A DNA stretch of 64,000 nt, from positions 1,488,001 through 1,552,000 of the forward strand of contig NZ_CP151657.1 in the NCBI RefSeq assembly GCF_038405225.1. Reading direction: 5' to 3'. Shown in pieces: positions 1 to 7,901 of this stretch (positions are counted from its first letter, which is position 1; each line of letters begins with the position of its first letter). Position numbers and translations under genes: made by a program. The stretch comes from Arthrobacter citreus (GTDB lineage Bacteria > Actinomycetota > Actinomycetes > Actinomycetales > Micrococcaceae). Below the pieces are notes generated by a model that worked only from the letters and a program-made list of their open reading frames with translations, was not told where the DNA came from and searched no databases.

Positions 1-479
1 GGGCCCAGGACGCGGCCTCCGAAGCACTAGCCGGCCTGCGGGCCGCCGTGCACGACATCTATCCGCCGGTCCTGGACGAACTGGGACTGGGCGGTGCGGC
101 CTCGGCGCTGACCAGCCGGTCCCCCATACCCTGCACGCTGACCGTTGACGGGCTTCAGCGAGCACCCGCGGCCGTGGAATCGGCCGCCTACTTTGTCCTG
201 GCCGAGGCGCTGACCAACGCGGCCAAGCACTCCGATGCGGCACGGATAGACGTGGTCCTGCAGACCGAATCAACCCCTCGGGAGGATGTCCTGGTGATAC
301 AGGTGAACGACGACGGCCGCGGAGGTGCGCGGGTGGGCGCTGCGGAGACAACAAACGGTTCGGGAACCGGTCTGTCCGGCATCGCCCGGCGTGCCGCTGC
401 CTTTGGCGGCAGGCTGGTGCTGACCAGTCCGGTTGGCGGACCGACGACGGTAAGGGTGGAACTGCCATGCGCCTTCTGA
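1..479 (+). CDS. Sensor histidine kinase, C-terminal part (gene enters from the left edge)
   Basis: The reading frame is open from the window edge, so the start and the sensor part are missing. The visible part begins in the dimerisation/phospho-acceptor region (LRAAVHDIYPPVLDELGL, typical of the NarX/DesK class of kinases). It continues through an N-box-like segment (ALTNAAKHS) and a G-box (NDDGRG, then NGSGTGLSGIARRAAAFGG) of the HATPase_c fold. The stop overlaps the start of the response regulator gene by 13 bases, so the two are translationally coupled. The likely role is ATP-dependent autophosphorylation and phosphotransfer to that regulator. The signal sensed cannot be inferred because the N-terminus lies outside the window. 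Confidence 0.85.
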   Translation, partial: AQDAASEALAGLRAAVHDIYPPVLDELGLGGAASALTSRSPIPCTLTVDGLQRAPAAVESAAYFVLAEALTNAAKHSDAARIDVVLQTESTPREDVLVIQVNDDGRGGARVGAAETTNGSGTGLSGIARRAAAFGGRLVLTSPVGGPTTVRVELPCAF

Positions 480-1111
480 TTGCCGAGGATGATGCGCTGC
501 TGCGGGCCGGACTGGAGTTGCTGCTGCGGGGAGAGGGTTTTGACGTGGTGGGCTCGTGGGACAACGCCGATGACCTGTTGGCGGCCTTTGAACCAGGAAT
601 CGCCGACGGCGCCGTCCTTGATGTGCGGATGCCGCCCACCTTCACGAATGAAGGGTTAAAGGCGGCCCTGGAACTGCGCGCACGGGTCCCCGATTTTCCC
701 GTCCTTGTCCTGTCCGCCTATGTCGAGGACCGTTACGCCAGCAGGCTGCTGGCCTCCGGTGCGCAGGGCGTGGGCTACCTGCTCAAGGAACGCGTGGGCA
801 ACGTCGGGGAATTTGTTGACGGGCTGCGCCGCGTGTCCTCCGGCGGAACGGTCATGGATCCCGAGGTCATCGCCCAGCTGTTCAGCCGGCGCAGCAACCG
901 GGACCCCATCAGGTCCCTGACTCCCCGGGAGTTCGAAGTTCTGGGGCTTGTTGCAGAGGGGCTCGGCAATACGGCCATCGCTTCGGCCATTTCCGTTTCG
1001 GAAACTGCTGTCAGCAAACACATCGGCAATATCTTTGCGAAGCTGGGGCTGGCCCAGTCGGACAGCGGCCACCGGCGGGTGCTCGCCACCCTGGCGTACC
1101 TGCGGTCCTAG
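467..1111 (+). CDS. NarL/LuxR-family response regulator
   Basis: A 214-residue two-domain regulator. The N-terminal receiver has the acidic pair (AEDDALLRAGL, residues 6-16), the phospho-acceptor Asp in GAVLDVRMPP (near residue 50), and the conserved Ser/Thr and Lys further on (VLSAYVED, LLKERVG). The C-terminal LuxR-type helix-turn-helix starts at LTPREFEVLGLVAEG and ends at GNIFAKLGL. It overlaps the kinase gene, so the pair forms one two-component system. The receiver lacks no key residue. The target genes are unknown. It converges on the serine-hydrolase gene with a 4-base overlap and no room for a separate terminator. Confidence 0.92.
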   Translation: MRLLIAEDDALLRAGLELLLRGEGFDVVGSWDNADDLLAAFEPGIADGAVLDVRMPPTFTNEGLKAALELRARVPDFPVLVLSAYVEDRYASRLLASGAQGVGYLLKERVGNVGEFVDGLRRVSSGGTVMDPEVIAQLFSRRSNRDPIRSLTPREFEVLGLVAEGLGNTAIASAISVSETAVSKHIGNIFAKLGLAQSDSGHRRVLATLAYLRS

Positions 1112-2718
1112 TCCCCTCGAAGCAGTGCCTGAATCTCCGCCAGCGGTCCCCAGACCCCCTCCTCGGAGTTTGCGACAAGTGCCAGGGTGATGTCCGGCTC
1201 CGGAGAGTAGCTCAGGAACGCACTGGCCCCGGCGTTAATGCCTTCTTTGTACATCAGGCCGGTCTGCCCGCGCGCGTCAAGCCTGAACTCCAGCCCGTAA
1301 CCGTAGTGAAGCTCACCGGCGTCGAGGTCTGAGTGCTTGACCTTCGGAGCCAGGAACGCCGCAGTGGATTCTGCGGACAGCAGCCTGCCGCCCCGGACAG
1401 CATCGAGGAAACGGACCAGGTCAGCGGAGGTTGAGTGGGCACCGCCGTCCGGGGAACCGATCGGCGGGTAGCTGAAGATGTTCTGCCGCCAGGAGATCAC
1501 CGCGCCTGCGTCGTTGCGGACCGGGTCCCACCCCTCGGCCACGTTCGGCACGGCTTCCCGCAGGGAAAAGAAGCCTGAATCCCGCATGTCTGCGGCAGCG
1601 AAGACTTGTTCCCGAACGTAGTCCCGGTAGCTCACTCCTGTCACCGCCTCCAGCGCCAGCCCGGCGAGGATGTAGCCGCAGTTGCAGTAGCGGCAGCCTT
1701 CGCCCGGGGCGAAGTTCGGCTCCTTGTGGACAAACTGCGGCAGGAAGTCAGCGGTCTCGGTGACCGAATAGGAGGGACGGTCCGTCCAGAGTTCCTCGTA
1801 GGATTCGCCGGCTTCCTCATCGGCGTCGTCTCCGATGCCCGAGGTGTGGCTCAGGAGCTGGCCAAGCGTGATCGCGGGGTCCACCCGGGTGCCGTCCAGT
1901 TCCACAAAACGCCCAATGGGGGTGTTCAGCTCCAGCGTCCCGGCGTCCACCTGCTGCAGGACGGCCACAGAGGTGAACAGCTTGGTGACGGAGGCGACGT
2001 CGAACCGTGTGCCCAGCGTTACCGGCACGTTCCAGCGCCGGGAGGCCACACCGTAGGCCCCTTCGAGAAGGATGCTGCCGCCCCGGGACAGCTGGATGGT
2101 TCCGGAAAACTCATCCCGGTCGGCGGCGGTCCGCAGGATTAGGTCCACGGCTGAGGCATCAAGGTCCGGGGCCGGAGCCGTGGCGCCCGCAGTGGTGCCC
2201 CTCCTTGCGTCAAGCTGCCAAATTTCCTCGCCGTCAGAGTCGACCCGGCCTGTTCGCGCCAGACCCAGATGGGCAGCCACCGCAGCGGAGGACGCATTGC
2301 CGGGGTGGATGCCGGCGCAAAACCGCCCCACGCCCTGCCGGATCAGCCACTCCACCATGGCACCAGCCGCTTCCGTGGCATAGCCTCGACCCTGATGTTC
2401 CCGACCCATAACCCAGGCCAGGTCCGCTGCCCGGCCGCCGGCAGCGACAGTAGCCTGAACAAAGCCTGCGGCGGATCCGGTGCCCTGCTCCCGAATAACC
2501 CAGTTCAGCCACGTTTCAACCCCCGACGGGTCCCCGCCGGATTGGAGGACATAACGGTGACTCAGTCCTTCCAGTGTGGGCGGCTCGCCTCCGGTGAATT
2601 CGTAAAGCCCGGGATGGGCGAGGACCGGCACCATTTCGACGGCATGGTCCGGGAGCAGCGGTTCAAGAATCAGTCTGCTGGTTTGAAGAACCGTGCCGGC
2701 GCCACTTTGGCTGATCAT
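1108..2718 (-). CDS. GNAT acetyltransferase domain fused to a class C beta-lactamase-type serine hydrolase
   Basis: A 536-residue protein with two domains. Residues about 12-175 are a GNAT fold of the RimJ-like subgroup (SRLILEPL at the start; acetyl-CoA loop REHQGRGYATEA near 107-118; HPGNASSAAVAAHLGL). Residues about 185-530 are a penicillin-binding/beta-lactamase class C type hydrolase with the nucleophile motif SVTK at 243-246 and the YxN motif as YCN at 344-346. There is no signal peptide, so the protein should be cytoplasmic, unlike most beta-lactamases; esterase or peptidase activity is more likely than antibiotic hydrolysis. GNAT and hydrolase domains are usually separate proteins, so the fusion is unusual. 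No stop or frame change separates them. Confidence 0.8.
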   Translation of the reverse strand: MISQSGAGTVLQTSRLILEPLLPDHAVEMVPVLAHPGLYEFTGGEPPTLEGLSHRYVLQSGGDPSGVETWLNWVIREQGTGSAAGFVQATVAAGGRAADLAWVMGREHQGRGYATEAAGAMVEWLIRQGVGRFCAGIHPGNASSAAVAAHLGLARTGRVDSDGEEIWQLDARRGTTAGATAPAPDLDASAVDLILRTAADRDEFSGTIQLSRGGSILLEGAYGVASRRWNVPVTLGTRFDVASVTKLFTSVAVLQQVDAGTLELNTPIGRFVELDGTRVDPAITLGQLLSHTSGIGDDADEEAGESYEELWTDRPSYSVTETADFLPQFVHKEPNFAPGEGCRYCNCGYILAGLALEAVTGVSYRDYVREQVFAAADMRDSGFFSLREAVPNVAEGWDPVRNDAGAVISWRQNIFSYPPIGSPDGGAHSTSADLVRFLDAVRGGRLLSAESTAAFLAPKVKHSDLDAGELHYGYGLEFRLDARGQTGLMYKEGINAGASAFLSYSPEPDITLALVANSEEGVWGPLAEIQALLRGD

Positions 2719-2937
2719 CGAAGCTTTCCTTACCTCTGCGTCTTTGCGGCGGTTGTTTTACCCCGTTACATCATGGCGCAATTGCCTGGTGCCGCTGTAT
2801 TAGTTTGAAGTGTGAAGTTTCCACTGTGCTCACGCTCCTTGGAGCGGCAATGCCCTGGCGGAGACGGGTAGGCTGGGAGTGCTCCCGGTTCCAGCTGATA
2901 GTAAGGTCCCGGCCAGATGACTAAGGAAGAGAACAAC

Positions 2938-3540
2938 ATGCCAACTCCTCAGCGAACCGATGCCGACAGTATTCGCCAGGATTTTGGTTTCCTCACCGTT
3001 GCTGAAGTGCTGCAACTTTGCGCAACTCAGCAGATACTGGATCCTTCGTCAACGCTGATTTCGGCAAAAGTGCAGCTGGGCGAAGGAAACGTTTTTTATC
3101 CGGGCGTCGTCCTTCAGGCCGATTCTGAGAGTTCCTGCGTTATCGGACACCGCAATGTGTTTTATCCGGGCGCCTTTGTCTCCGCCGAGCATGGCGGAAT
3201 GATCCTGATGGGCTCCGACATCACGCTCGGCCCCGGCAGCGTGCAGCTCAAGGCTGGCCGTGGAGATGCCGTGGCTGTGGGCGACAGTGCCCGCCTGGCC
3301 AACGGCCCCGTGGTGACGGGCCGCTCGGTGCTTGGCTCCGGCTCGCAGGTCCTTGGCGCTGTCGAGGCCGAATCCGTGGTCCTTGCGGACGGCGGGGATT
3401 TCCGGTCCGGGCCGCCGGAGAAGCGCGGGGCAGTGCTCAAGGGTGCTGGACTGGTGCGCGATGTGAGGCTGGCACCGGGCGACATCCTTCAGGGGTACGG
3501 CAACTTCGCTGTCGCCAACGTGGTCCGCCAAACAAACTAG
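2938..3540 (+). CDS. Left-handed beta-helix (hexapeptide-repeat) protein of unknown function
   Basis: The ATG at 2938 is chosen because an AAGGAAGAG ribosome site lies six bases upstream; an in-frame ATG exists at 2917. The roughly 200-residue product shows loose hexapeptide repeats with V/I at every sixth position (SAKVQLGEGNVFYPGVVLQ, IGHRNVFYPGAFVSAE, MGSDITLGPGSVQL). This pattern is typical of left-handed parallel beta-helix proteins such as gamma-carbonic anhydrases and acyltransferases. The three metal-binding histidines of active gamma-carbonic anhydrases are not evident. Enzymatic function is not assignable; a binding or scaffold role is equally possible. It stands alone, with divergent and spaced neighbours. 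Confidence 0.55.
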   Translation: MPTPQRTDADSIRQDFGFLTVAEVLQLCATQQILDPSSTLISAKVQLGEGNVFYPGVVLQADSESSCVIGHRNVFYPGAFVSAEHGGMILMGSDITLGPGSVQLKAGRGDAVAVGDSARLANGPVVTGRSVLGSGSQVLGAVEAESVVLADGGDFRSGPPEKRGAVLKGAGLVRDVRLAPGDILQGYGNFAVANVVRQTN

Positions 3541-3839
3541 CCGGACCGGGGCTGGCCCTTCCTGCGGCGTCCGTAAGACCTGTCGTCCATGCCACTCTCC
3601 TCCTAGCCGGCCACTGTCACGATCTCAGCAGGCCCGGCCGCTCGAACCAGGCAACGACCACCGGAGAAATGCGGAAACTGCGGCGCGATCAGCGCGGCAA
3701 GCCGTGGCCCATGGTGCCATAGCCCACGCATAGCACAAAGAGGCGACACTCACACGCATCTGCGAGGTCCGTTACTAAATAGTTATCCTCCCGTAATCCT
3801 CTTGTAGCGTAGTGGACGTGCCGTTATCTGAAGCGGCTC
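3541..3839. other. Intergenic leader/promoter region upstream of the riboswitch
   Basis: No coding potential is seen. A locally AT-richer stretch at about 3770-3810 (TTACTAAATAGTTATC and TTGTAGCGT) is the best place for the promoter that drives the riboswitch leader, but no convincing -35/-10 pair with good spacing could be fixed. Confidence 0.3.
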
Positions 3840-4011
3840 CCTTGGCTTGTTACCTAGCTCTGCCGCTGGTCAAGGTCCACAGATATACACACTTCGGCAG
3901 AGGCGGGGGAACCACAAACGGGTTCCTTTGAATCCTTGGGGTTAAGTCAGCCAGAGGTTTCTACGGCTGACCGGGTGACTCCCATCCGCATCCGACAGCT
4001 CACCTCGCAGG
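3840..4011 (+). promoter_or_regulatory. c-di-AMP riboswitch (ydaO/yuaA leader)
   Basis: The stretch contains the hallmark conserved blocks of the ydaO/yuaA class in order: a stem pairing CTGCCG (3860-3865) with CGGCAG (3895-3900), then AGGCGGGGGAACCA, AATCCTTGGGG, GGCTGACCGGGTGACTC, ATCCGCATCCGACAGCTCA and CCTCGCAGG. The last block ends 19 bases before the start codon. The family is known to bind cyclic di-AMP, and in actinobacteria it typically sits in front of cell-wall hydrolase genes, as here. Binding of c-di-AMP is expected to lower expression of the downstream LysM/NlpC-P60 gene. The exact 5' boundary is approximate. Confidence 0.92.
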
Positions 4012-4030
4012 TATCGGGAGAGGTAACTCA

Positions 4031-4954
4031 ATGTCTTTCAATAACACTCGTGGACGTCACCGTGCCGAGACCGCCGGAATGTGGTCCGCACTTGCGAACG
4101 CCACCAGCGGCAAAGCACGCACCATCGGCAGCACCGCTGCCTTCGTGGCAGCAGGTTCCGGCCTGATGCTCGGTATGGCGGCTCCGGCCTCTGCCGGTGT
4201 CATCGCCAATGACTCATCCGAGTTCTACAGCGCACCTGCCGCTGTTTCCGCCCCCGTTGCTGCTCCGGCAGCAGCTCCCGCAGCCGCTCCGGCAGCCGCT
4301 CCGGCAGCTTCCGGTTCCACTCACGTGGTCCAGTCCGGCGACACGCTGAGCAAGATTGCCGCAACCTACGGCGTGACGCTTGAGGACATCCTGGCCCAGA
4401 ACGGCCTGTCCCTTGAATCCATCATCTACCCCGGCGATGTCATCACATACGCCGGCGGCGCCGCAGTAGCTCCGGCTGCTGCAGCCGCACCGGCTGCTGC
4501 TTACGCGGCACCGGCAGCACCGGCAGCACCGGCAGCAGCGGCAGAAACCGCAGCCGCCGTCGACCTGAGCGGCATCAGCACCCAGGCCTCTTCCGTGACG
4601 CCTGCTCCCGCAGCCGGCGTAGCTGCCACGGGCACCAACCAGACCATGCTGAACTCCGCTTTCTCCCAGATGGGTGCCATGCAGGACTGCACCGTGCTGG
4701 TGGAAGTTGCCCTCCGGGCAGCAGGACACTCAGTTGGCGATCTGGCCCCGGCACAGCTTGCCGCCTACGGAACTCCGGTCTCTGACCCGATGCCCGGCGA
4801 CATCATCTACTACGCCGACGGCGGCATGGGCTTTGCCCACATCGCCATCTACATCGGTGACGGCCAGGCCATCCACAGCGGATGGAACGGCAACCAGACT
4901 GTTCAGCAGAGCGCTAACGTCGGTTCCGGTGCCTCGTACTACCGCGTAGCCTAA
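4031..4954 (+). CDS. Secreted LysM / NlpC-P60 peptidoglycan endopeptidase
   Basis: A 307-residue secreted cell-wall enzyme. Residues 1-55 form a long Sec-type signal with cleavage expected after ASA (APASA-GV). Ala/Pro-rich linkers at 67-93 and 145-175 flank a LysM domain at 97-141 (HVVQSGDTLSKIAATYGV). The C-terminal NlpC/P60 domain carries the catalytic Cys220 (MQDCTV), His270 (GFAHIAIYIGDG) and a third polar residue, probably His282 (AIHSG). The expected activity is cleavage of D-gamma-glutamyl-diaminoacid or similar bonds in peptidoglycan stems. The ribosome site GGGAGAGG lies at 4016-4023. The gene follows a c-di-AMP riboswitch, which links cell-wall turnover to that nucleotide. A strong hairpin terminator follows. 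Confidence 0.93.
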   Translation: MSFNNTRGRHRAETAGMWSALANATSGKARTIGSTAAFVAAGSGLMLGMAAPASAGVIANDSSEFYSAPAAVSAPVAAPAAAPAAAPAAAPAASGSTHVVQSGDTLSKIAATYGVTLEDILAQNGLSLESIIYPGDVITYAGGAAVAPAAAAAPAAAYAAPAAPAAPAAAAETAAAVDLSGISTQASSVTPAPAAGVAATGTNQTMLNSAFSQMGAMQDCTVLVEVALRAAGHSVGDLAPAQLAAYGTPVSDPMPGDIIYYADGGMGFAHIAIYIGDGQAIHSGWNGNQTVQQSANVGSGASYYRVA

Positions 4955-5019
4955 TCACGCACCAGTAGATTTACCGCAGGGGCGGGAAGCGAACGGCCCA
5001 ACCCTCGGTGAAACCACAC

Positions 5020-5053
5020 AAAGAACGCCCGGCCATTTGGCCGGGCGTTCTTT
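5020..5053. terminator. Bidirectional intrinsic terminator
   Basis: A perfect inverted repeat with 15-base arms (AAAGAACGCCCGGCC / GGCCGGGCGTTCTTT) and an ATTT loop. The A-run on one side and T-run on the other allow termination in both directions, serving the peptidoglycan hydrolase gene (+) and the Asp-rich protein gene (-). Confidence 0.93.
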
Positions 5054-5116
5054 GTGCGTTCGGGCCCCTTGGGCCTTCCGGTTTATTCGGACACGCTGCA
5101 GGACGAACAACCCGCA

Positions 5117-5695
5117 TTACGCGGCCGGTTCATCCTGTTCCGGGGTGCTTTCCTCCCGTACGGGAGCATCCTCGGCGGTGTCGTCGTCGGCACCGCGCCC
5201 GCCATCGTCGTCCGGGCCACCGTCGTCCGGGCCGCTGCCGTCCGGGCCGTGGCCGCCTCGGTGACTGTCATGGTGGCCGTCCCCGTGCCGGGCGTCGCCC
5301 CGTGAGCCCTGATTGCGGGCATCCCCGTCCGTGGACTCCTTACCGGCATCAGCGTCGGCGTCGGGATCGGCATCCGCATCCGCATCCGCATCCGCATTAG
5401 AGTCTGGACCGCCGTCCGAGTCTTCGCCGTCGCCGTCGAACCGGGGACCGCGTTCGGGCCGGCCGTCCTGGTCCTCCGCCTCGGCGTTGCTCTCGGCGTC
5501 CTGGTTCTGGGCGTCCTGGTTCTGGGCGTCCTGGTTCTGGGCGTCCTGCTGCTCGGTTACTGAGGCTTGCTCCTGATCCGCCGGGGAATCCGCGGTGGCC
5601 ATGCCGGCAAAAAACGAACCAACCAACAGCGCCAGACCGCCCACAACACCAAGAATCCAACCCAGCGGGCCCCTGGCTTTGTCCCGCAAAGCCAT
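5117..5695 (-). CDS. Membrane-anchored Asp/Gln-rich low-complexity protein
   Basis: The start is taken at the internal ATG (MALRDKARGP), because GGAGGTGA stands the right distance upstream; an in-frame ATG 39 bases earlier lacks this. The product has about 192 residues: a single N-terminal membrane or signal segment (GWILGVVGGLALLVGSFFAG), then an almost entirely low-complexity acidic tail. The tail has a five-residue repeat (QDAQN, three and a half copies), a (DA)n tract and a His/Gly/Asp-rich part. No fold is recognised. The polyacidic tail facing outward could bind divalent cations, and the His stretch (RHGDGHHDSHRGGHG) could bind transition metals; this is inference. It lies directly downstream of a two-component system on the same strand, which may control it. 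Confidence 0.7.
   Translation of the reverse strand: MALRDKARGPLGWILGVVGGLALLVGSFFAGMATADSPADQEQASVTEQQDAQNQDAQNQDAQNQDAESNAEAEDQDGRPERGPRFDGDGEDSDGGPDSNADADADADADPDADADAGKESTDGDARNQGSRGDARHGDGHHDSHRGGHGPDGSGPDDGGPDDDGGRGADDDTAEDAPVREESTPEQDEPAA
5371..5397. repeat. Hexanucleotide CATCCG tandem repeat inside a coding region
   Basis: About 4.5 copies of CATCCG on the plus strand, encoding the alternating Asp-Ala run of the acidic protein. Slippage here would add or remove two residues per unit and keep frame. Confidence 0.9.
5496..5548. repeat. 15-bp tandem repeat inside a coding region
   Basis: Three exact copies of GCGTCCTGGTTCTGG (5496-5510, 5511-5525, 5526-5540) and a partial fourth. They encode the pentapeptide repeat QDAQN of the acidic protein, and being a multiple of three they can change in number without frameshift. 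Confidence 0.92.
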
Positions 5696-5791
5696 AGTGA
5701 TAATCACCTCCAAATAGTGGGGTTGCTTACGCATCCATTTTCGAAGCTGATTCTTCGAGGTTTCTTAGCGTCCAGACCAGGTAAGGGTTTT

Positions 5792-7150
5792 TTAGGGTTC
5801 AGACTTGGCAAGCGGCAGTCGGACTTCCACTGCACCTCCACCGCCGGGTGCGGCATTCGGCAATGCGCGGATACTGCCGCCGCAGCGGGCAACAATCTCC
5901 GCCACGAGGGCAAGGCCCAATCCATAATGCCGGGACTCCGGTAAACCATCCGGCGTGCGGGTCTGCTCCGAGTCAGCCCGGTGCCGTGTCGAGGCAAACC
6001 GCTCGAAGGCATGCGTGCTGAATCCGGGCGGGAACCCGGGGCCGTCGTCCGATACTCGAATGACGGCCTCCCGGCCGCTGCGGCGCACCGACACTCCTAC
6101 GACAGAACGCGCATAATCCAAGGCATTAGCGCCCAGGGCGGTGAAGATTCGGTGCAGGGCAATCTCCCCGCCAAGGACAATGACATCGGTATCGGGAAGA
6201 TCAAGTTCCAGGGACAAGTCTCGTCTGTTGGCTTCGGGCTGGAGCGCCCGTACCGCCGACTGTGCAAGGTCAACCAGGTTCACGGGTTCCGTGGCTCCGG
6301 TTTGCCGGGGATCCGCAGCCATCAGCAGGTCCTCAAGGATCCCGGTCAGCACCTTGGTGTCGGCGATGACGTCGTCGGCGGCCCGGACCGCATCCGAATT
6401 CGCTCCCTCAGAACCCACCGCTTCCGAAGCCTCTCCCCCACCCCCATCAGCTTCACGTTTCGACCCCGATCCGCCTGCATCGGCGATCAGCCGCCGCCGA
6501 AGCATTTGCACCCGGGTGCTGAGCAGTGTCAGCGGGGTCCGCAGTTCATGGCTCGCATCAGCCACGAACCGGCGCTGGAGTGCCAGTGCTTCAGCCATCG
6601 GACGCATGGCCGCCCGGGCCGCCAGCGCCGAGACGGCTCCGGCCAGGAGGCCTGCAATCACCACGGAGATCACCAGGGCAAAAGCCAGACGGCGCAGCTG
6701 GTCAGCGGATTCGCGGGTATCCACTGCCGCTTGGACCACATCCCGGCCGCGGCGGGCCGTCAAAACCTCATAGGTCCGGTCCCCCGCGGCCACCGTATCG
6801 CGGCGGGCCTGCCCGGTCTCGGCCACATCCGCCAGCGCTTCCTCGTACGGGAGGCCGGCGGGCATGTTGCGGGACACAGCCAACCTTCCGTCGTCGTACA
6901 CCGCCAGGAACACATCCAGTGGTGCCTCGCGGGGAGAGTCGAACTGGGTTGCCGAGGACAGCGTGTTTTCGGCGGCATCCCGCGTCTGGGCGGCGACGAG
7001 TCCATACACCAGGCCCCCGGCAACGCCCAGCAGCACCACCACCAGGGCCGTAAACTGCATCGCCAAACGCAGCGACGCACGGGTCAGCTCAGCGTCCTCC
7101 CGGCTCTCCCGGTTCTCCCGGATCTCCCGGACCCCGCGCCAGCGCTTCAT
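5792..7150 (-). CDS. Sensor histidine kinase (HAMP/HisKA/HATPase_c type)
   Basis: A 452-residue membrane kinase. TM1 is near residues 27-52 (LRLAMQFTALVVVLLGVAGGL), followed by an extracytoplasmic loop of about 95 residues and TM2 near 153-178 (LAFALVISVVIAGLLAGAVSA). The HisKA H-box is ASHELRTPL. HATPase_c has an N-box-like ANALDYA segment and the G1/G2 boxes VSDDGPGFPPGF and HYGLGLALVAEI. The linker after the H-box contains a Gly/Ser/Glu-rich insertion (GGSGSKREADGGGGEASEA). The start overlaps the upstream response-regulator stop by 4 bases (ATGA), so the two are co-translated. The signal is unknown; the downstream acidic anchored protein may be part of the same regulon. Confidence 0.9.
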   Translation of the reverse strand: MKRWRGVREIRENRESREDAELTRASLRLAMQFTALVVVLLGVAGGLVYGLVAAQTRDAAENTLSSATQFDSPREAPLDVFLAVYDDGRLAVSRNMPAGLPYEEALADVAETGQARRDTVAAGDRTYEVLTARRGRDVVQAAVDTRESADQLRRLAFALVISVVIAGLLAGAVSALAARAAMRPMAEALALQRRFVADASHELRTPLTLLSTRVQMLRRRLIADAGGSGSKREADGGGGEASEAVGSEGANSDAVRAADDVIADTKVLTGILEDLLMAADPRQTGATEPVNLVDLAQSAVRALQPEANRRDLSLELDLPDTDVIVLGGEIALHRIFTALGANALDYARSVVGVSVRRSGREAVIRVSDDGPGFPPGFSTHAFERFASTRHRADSEQTRTPDGLPESRHYGLGLALVAEIVARCGGSIRALPNAAPGGGGAVEVRLPLAKSEP

Positions 7151-7815
7151 GCCGGCGCACCAAGCCGGTAACCGATCCCGCGCACCGTCAGCACCACCCC
7201 TCTGCCCAGCTTCCGCCGAAGATAGTGAACATAGGTGTCCACCACGCCGTCGTCGTCAGCGTCAGGGAACACGGCGTCAAGCAGTTCCGCGCGCGGGAAG
7301 ACTTGGCGGGGCCGCCGGGCCAGGTGTTCCAGCAGCGCACCCTCACGTTCGGAGAGCACCACCACCTCGCCGGCGTCGGTCGTGACCGTGCGGCCGGTGG
7401 TATCCAGGACGCCGCCGGGGACCGGAAGGGCAGGTGTGCGGGGCAGATTCCGGCGCCGCAGCACCCGAAGGCGGGCCAGCAGCTCGTCGATGTCGAAGGG
7501 TTTGGCCAGATAGTCCTCGGCTCCGCGGTCCAGGCCTTCCACGCGGTCAGCCGGGTTGCCCAGCGCGGAAAGCACCAGCGCCGGCACGTAAATGCCCCGG
7601 CTGCGCAGCCGCGTCAGGACATCTAGTCCCTCAATTGCCGGCAGGCCCCGGTCCAGGAGGAGGACGTCGAACGGATGTGTCAGCCCTTCGTGCAGGGCCC
7701 GCTGTCCGTCATAAGCAACCGTCACCTTATATCCTTCGGATTCCAGGAGCTCCGCCAGCATCCGCGCCAAGCTGCGGTCATCTTCCACGACCAGGATCCG
7801 GGGACGGTCCGTCAT
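7147..7815 (-). CDS. OmpR/PhoB-family response regulator
   Basis: A 222-residue regulator: receiver domain with VVEDDRSLARML, phospho-acceptor Asp in VLLLDRGLPAIEG (near residue 54), a conserved Ser in VLSALG and Lys in YLAKPFDIDELLARLR. The C-terminal winged helix (about 125-220) ends in the typical VDTYVHYLRRKLGRGVVLTV recognition-wing segment. It is the first gene of a two-gene operon with the kinase. All catalytic receiver residues are present. Confidence 0.93.
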   Translation of the reverse strand: MTDRPRILVVEDDRSLARMLAELLESEGYKVTVAYDGQRALHEGLTHPFDVLLLDRGLPAIEGLDVLTRLRSRGIYVPALVLSALGNPADRVEGLDRGAEDYLAKPFDIDELLARLRVLRRRNLPRTPALPVPGGVLDTTGRTVTTDAGEVVVLSEREGALLEHLARRPRQVFPRAELLDAVFPDADDDGVVDTYVHYLRRKLGRGVVLTVRGIGYRLGAPA

Positions 7816-7901
7816 GCCCGAAAGTCTATCCGCGGGCTAGCCGAAACACCCGGGAACGCAGGCCGCCGGGTGCTCCTCCACCGGAATCAGCTGGGGTGGG
7901 A

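Noticed and set aside
1108-2718. Antibiotic-resistance beta-lactamase
   Set aside because: SxxK/YxN are shared by many esterases and peptidases; lack of a signal peptide and fusion to GNAT argue against a periplasmic or secreted beta-lactamase.
5371-5548. Short direct repeats resembling a CRISPR array
   Set aside because: Units are 6 and 15 bases with no spacers and encode peptide repeats in frame; no cas genes.
5981-7171. 396-codon open frame opposite the histidine kinase
   Set aside because: Antisense shadow of a gene with intact kinase motifs; no ribosome site or domain.
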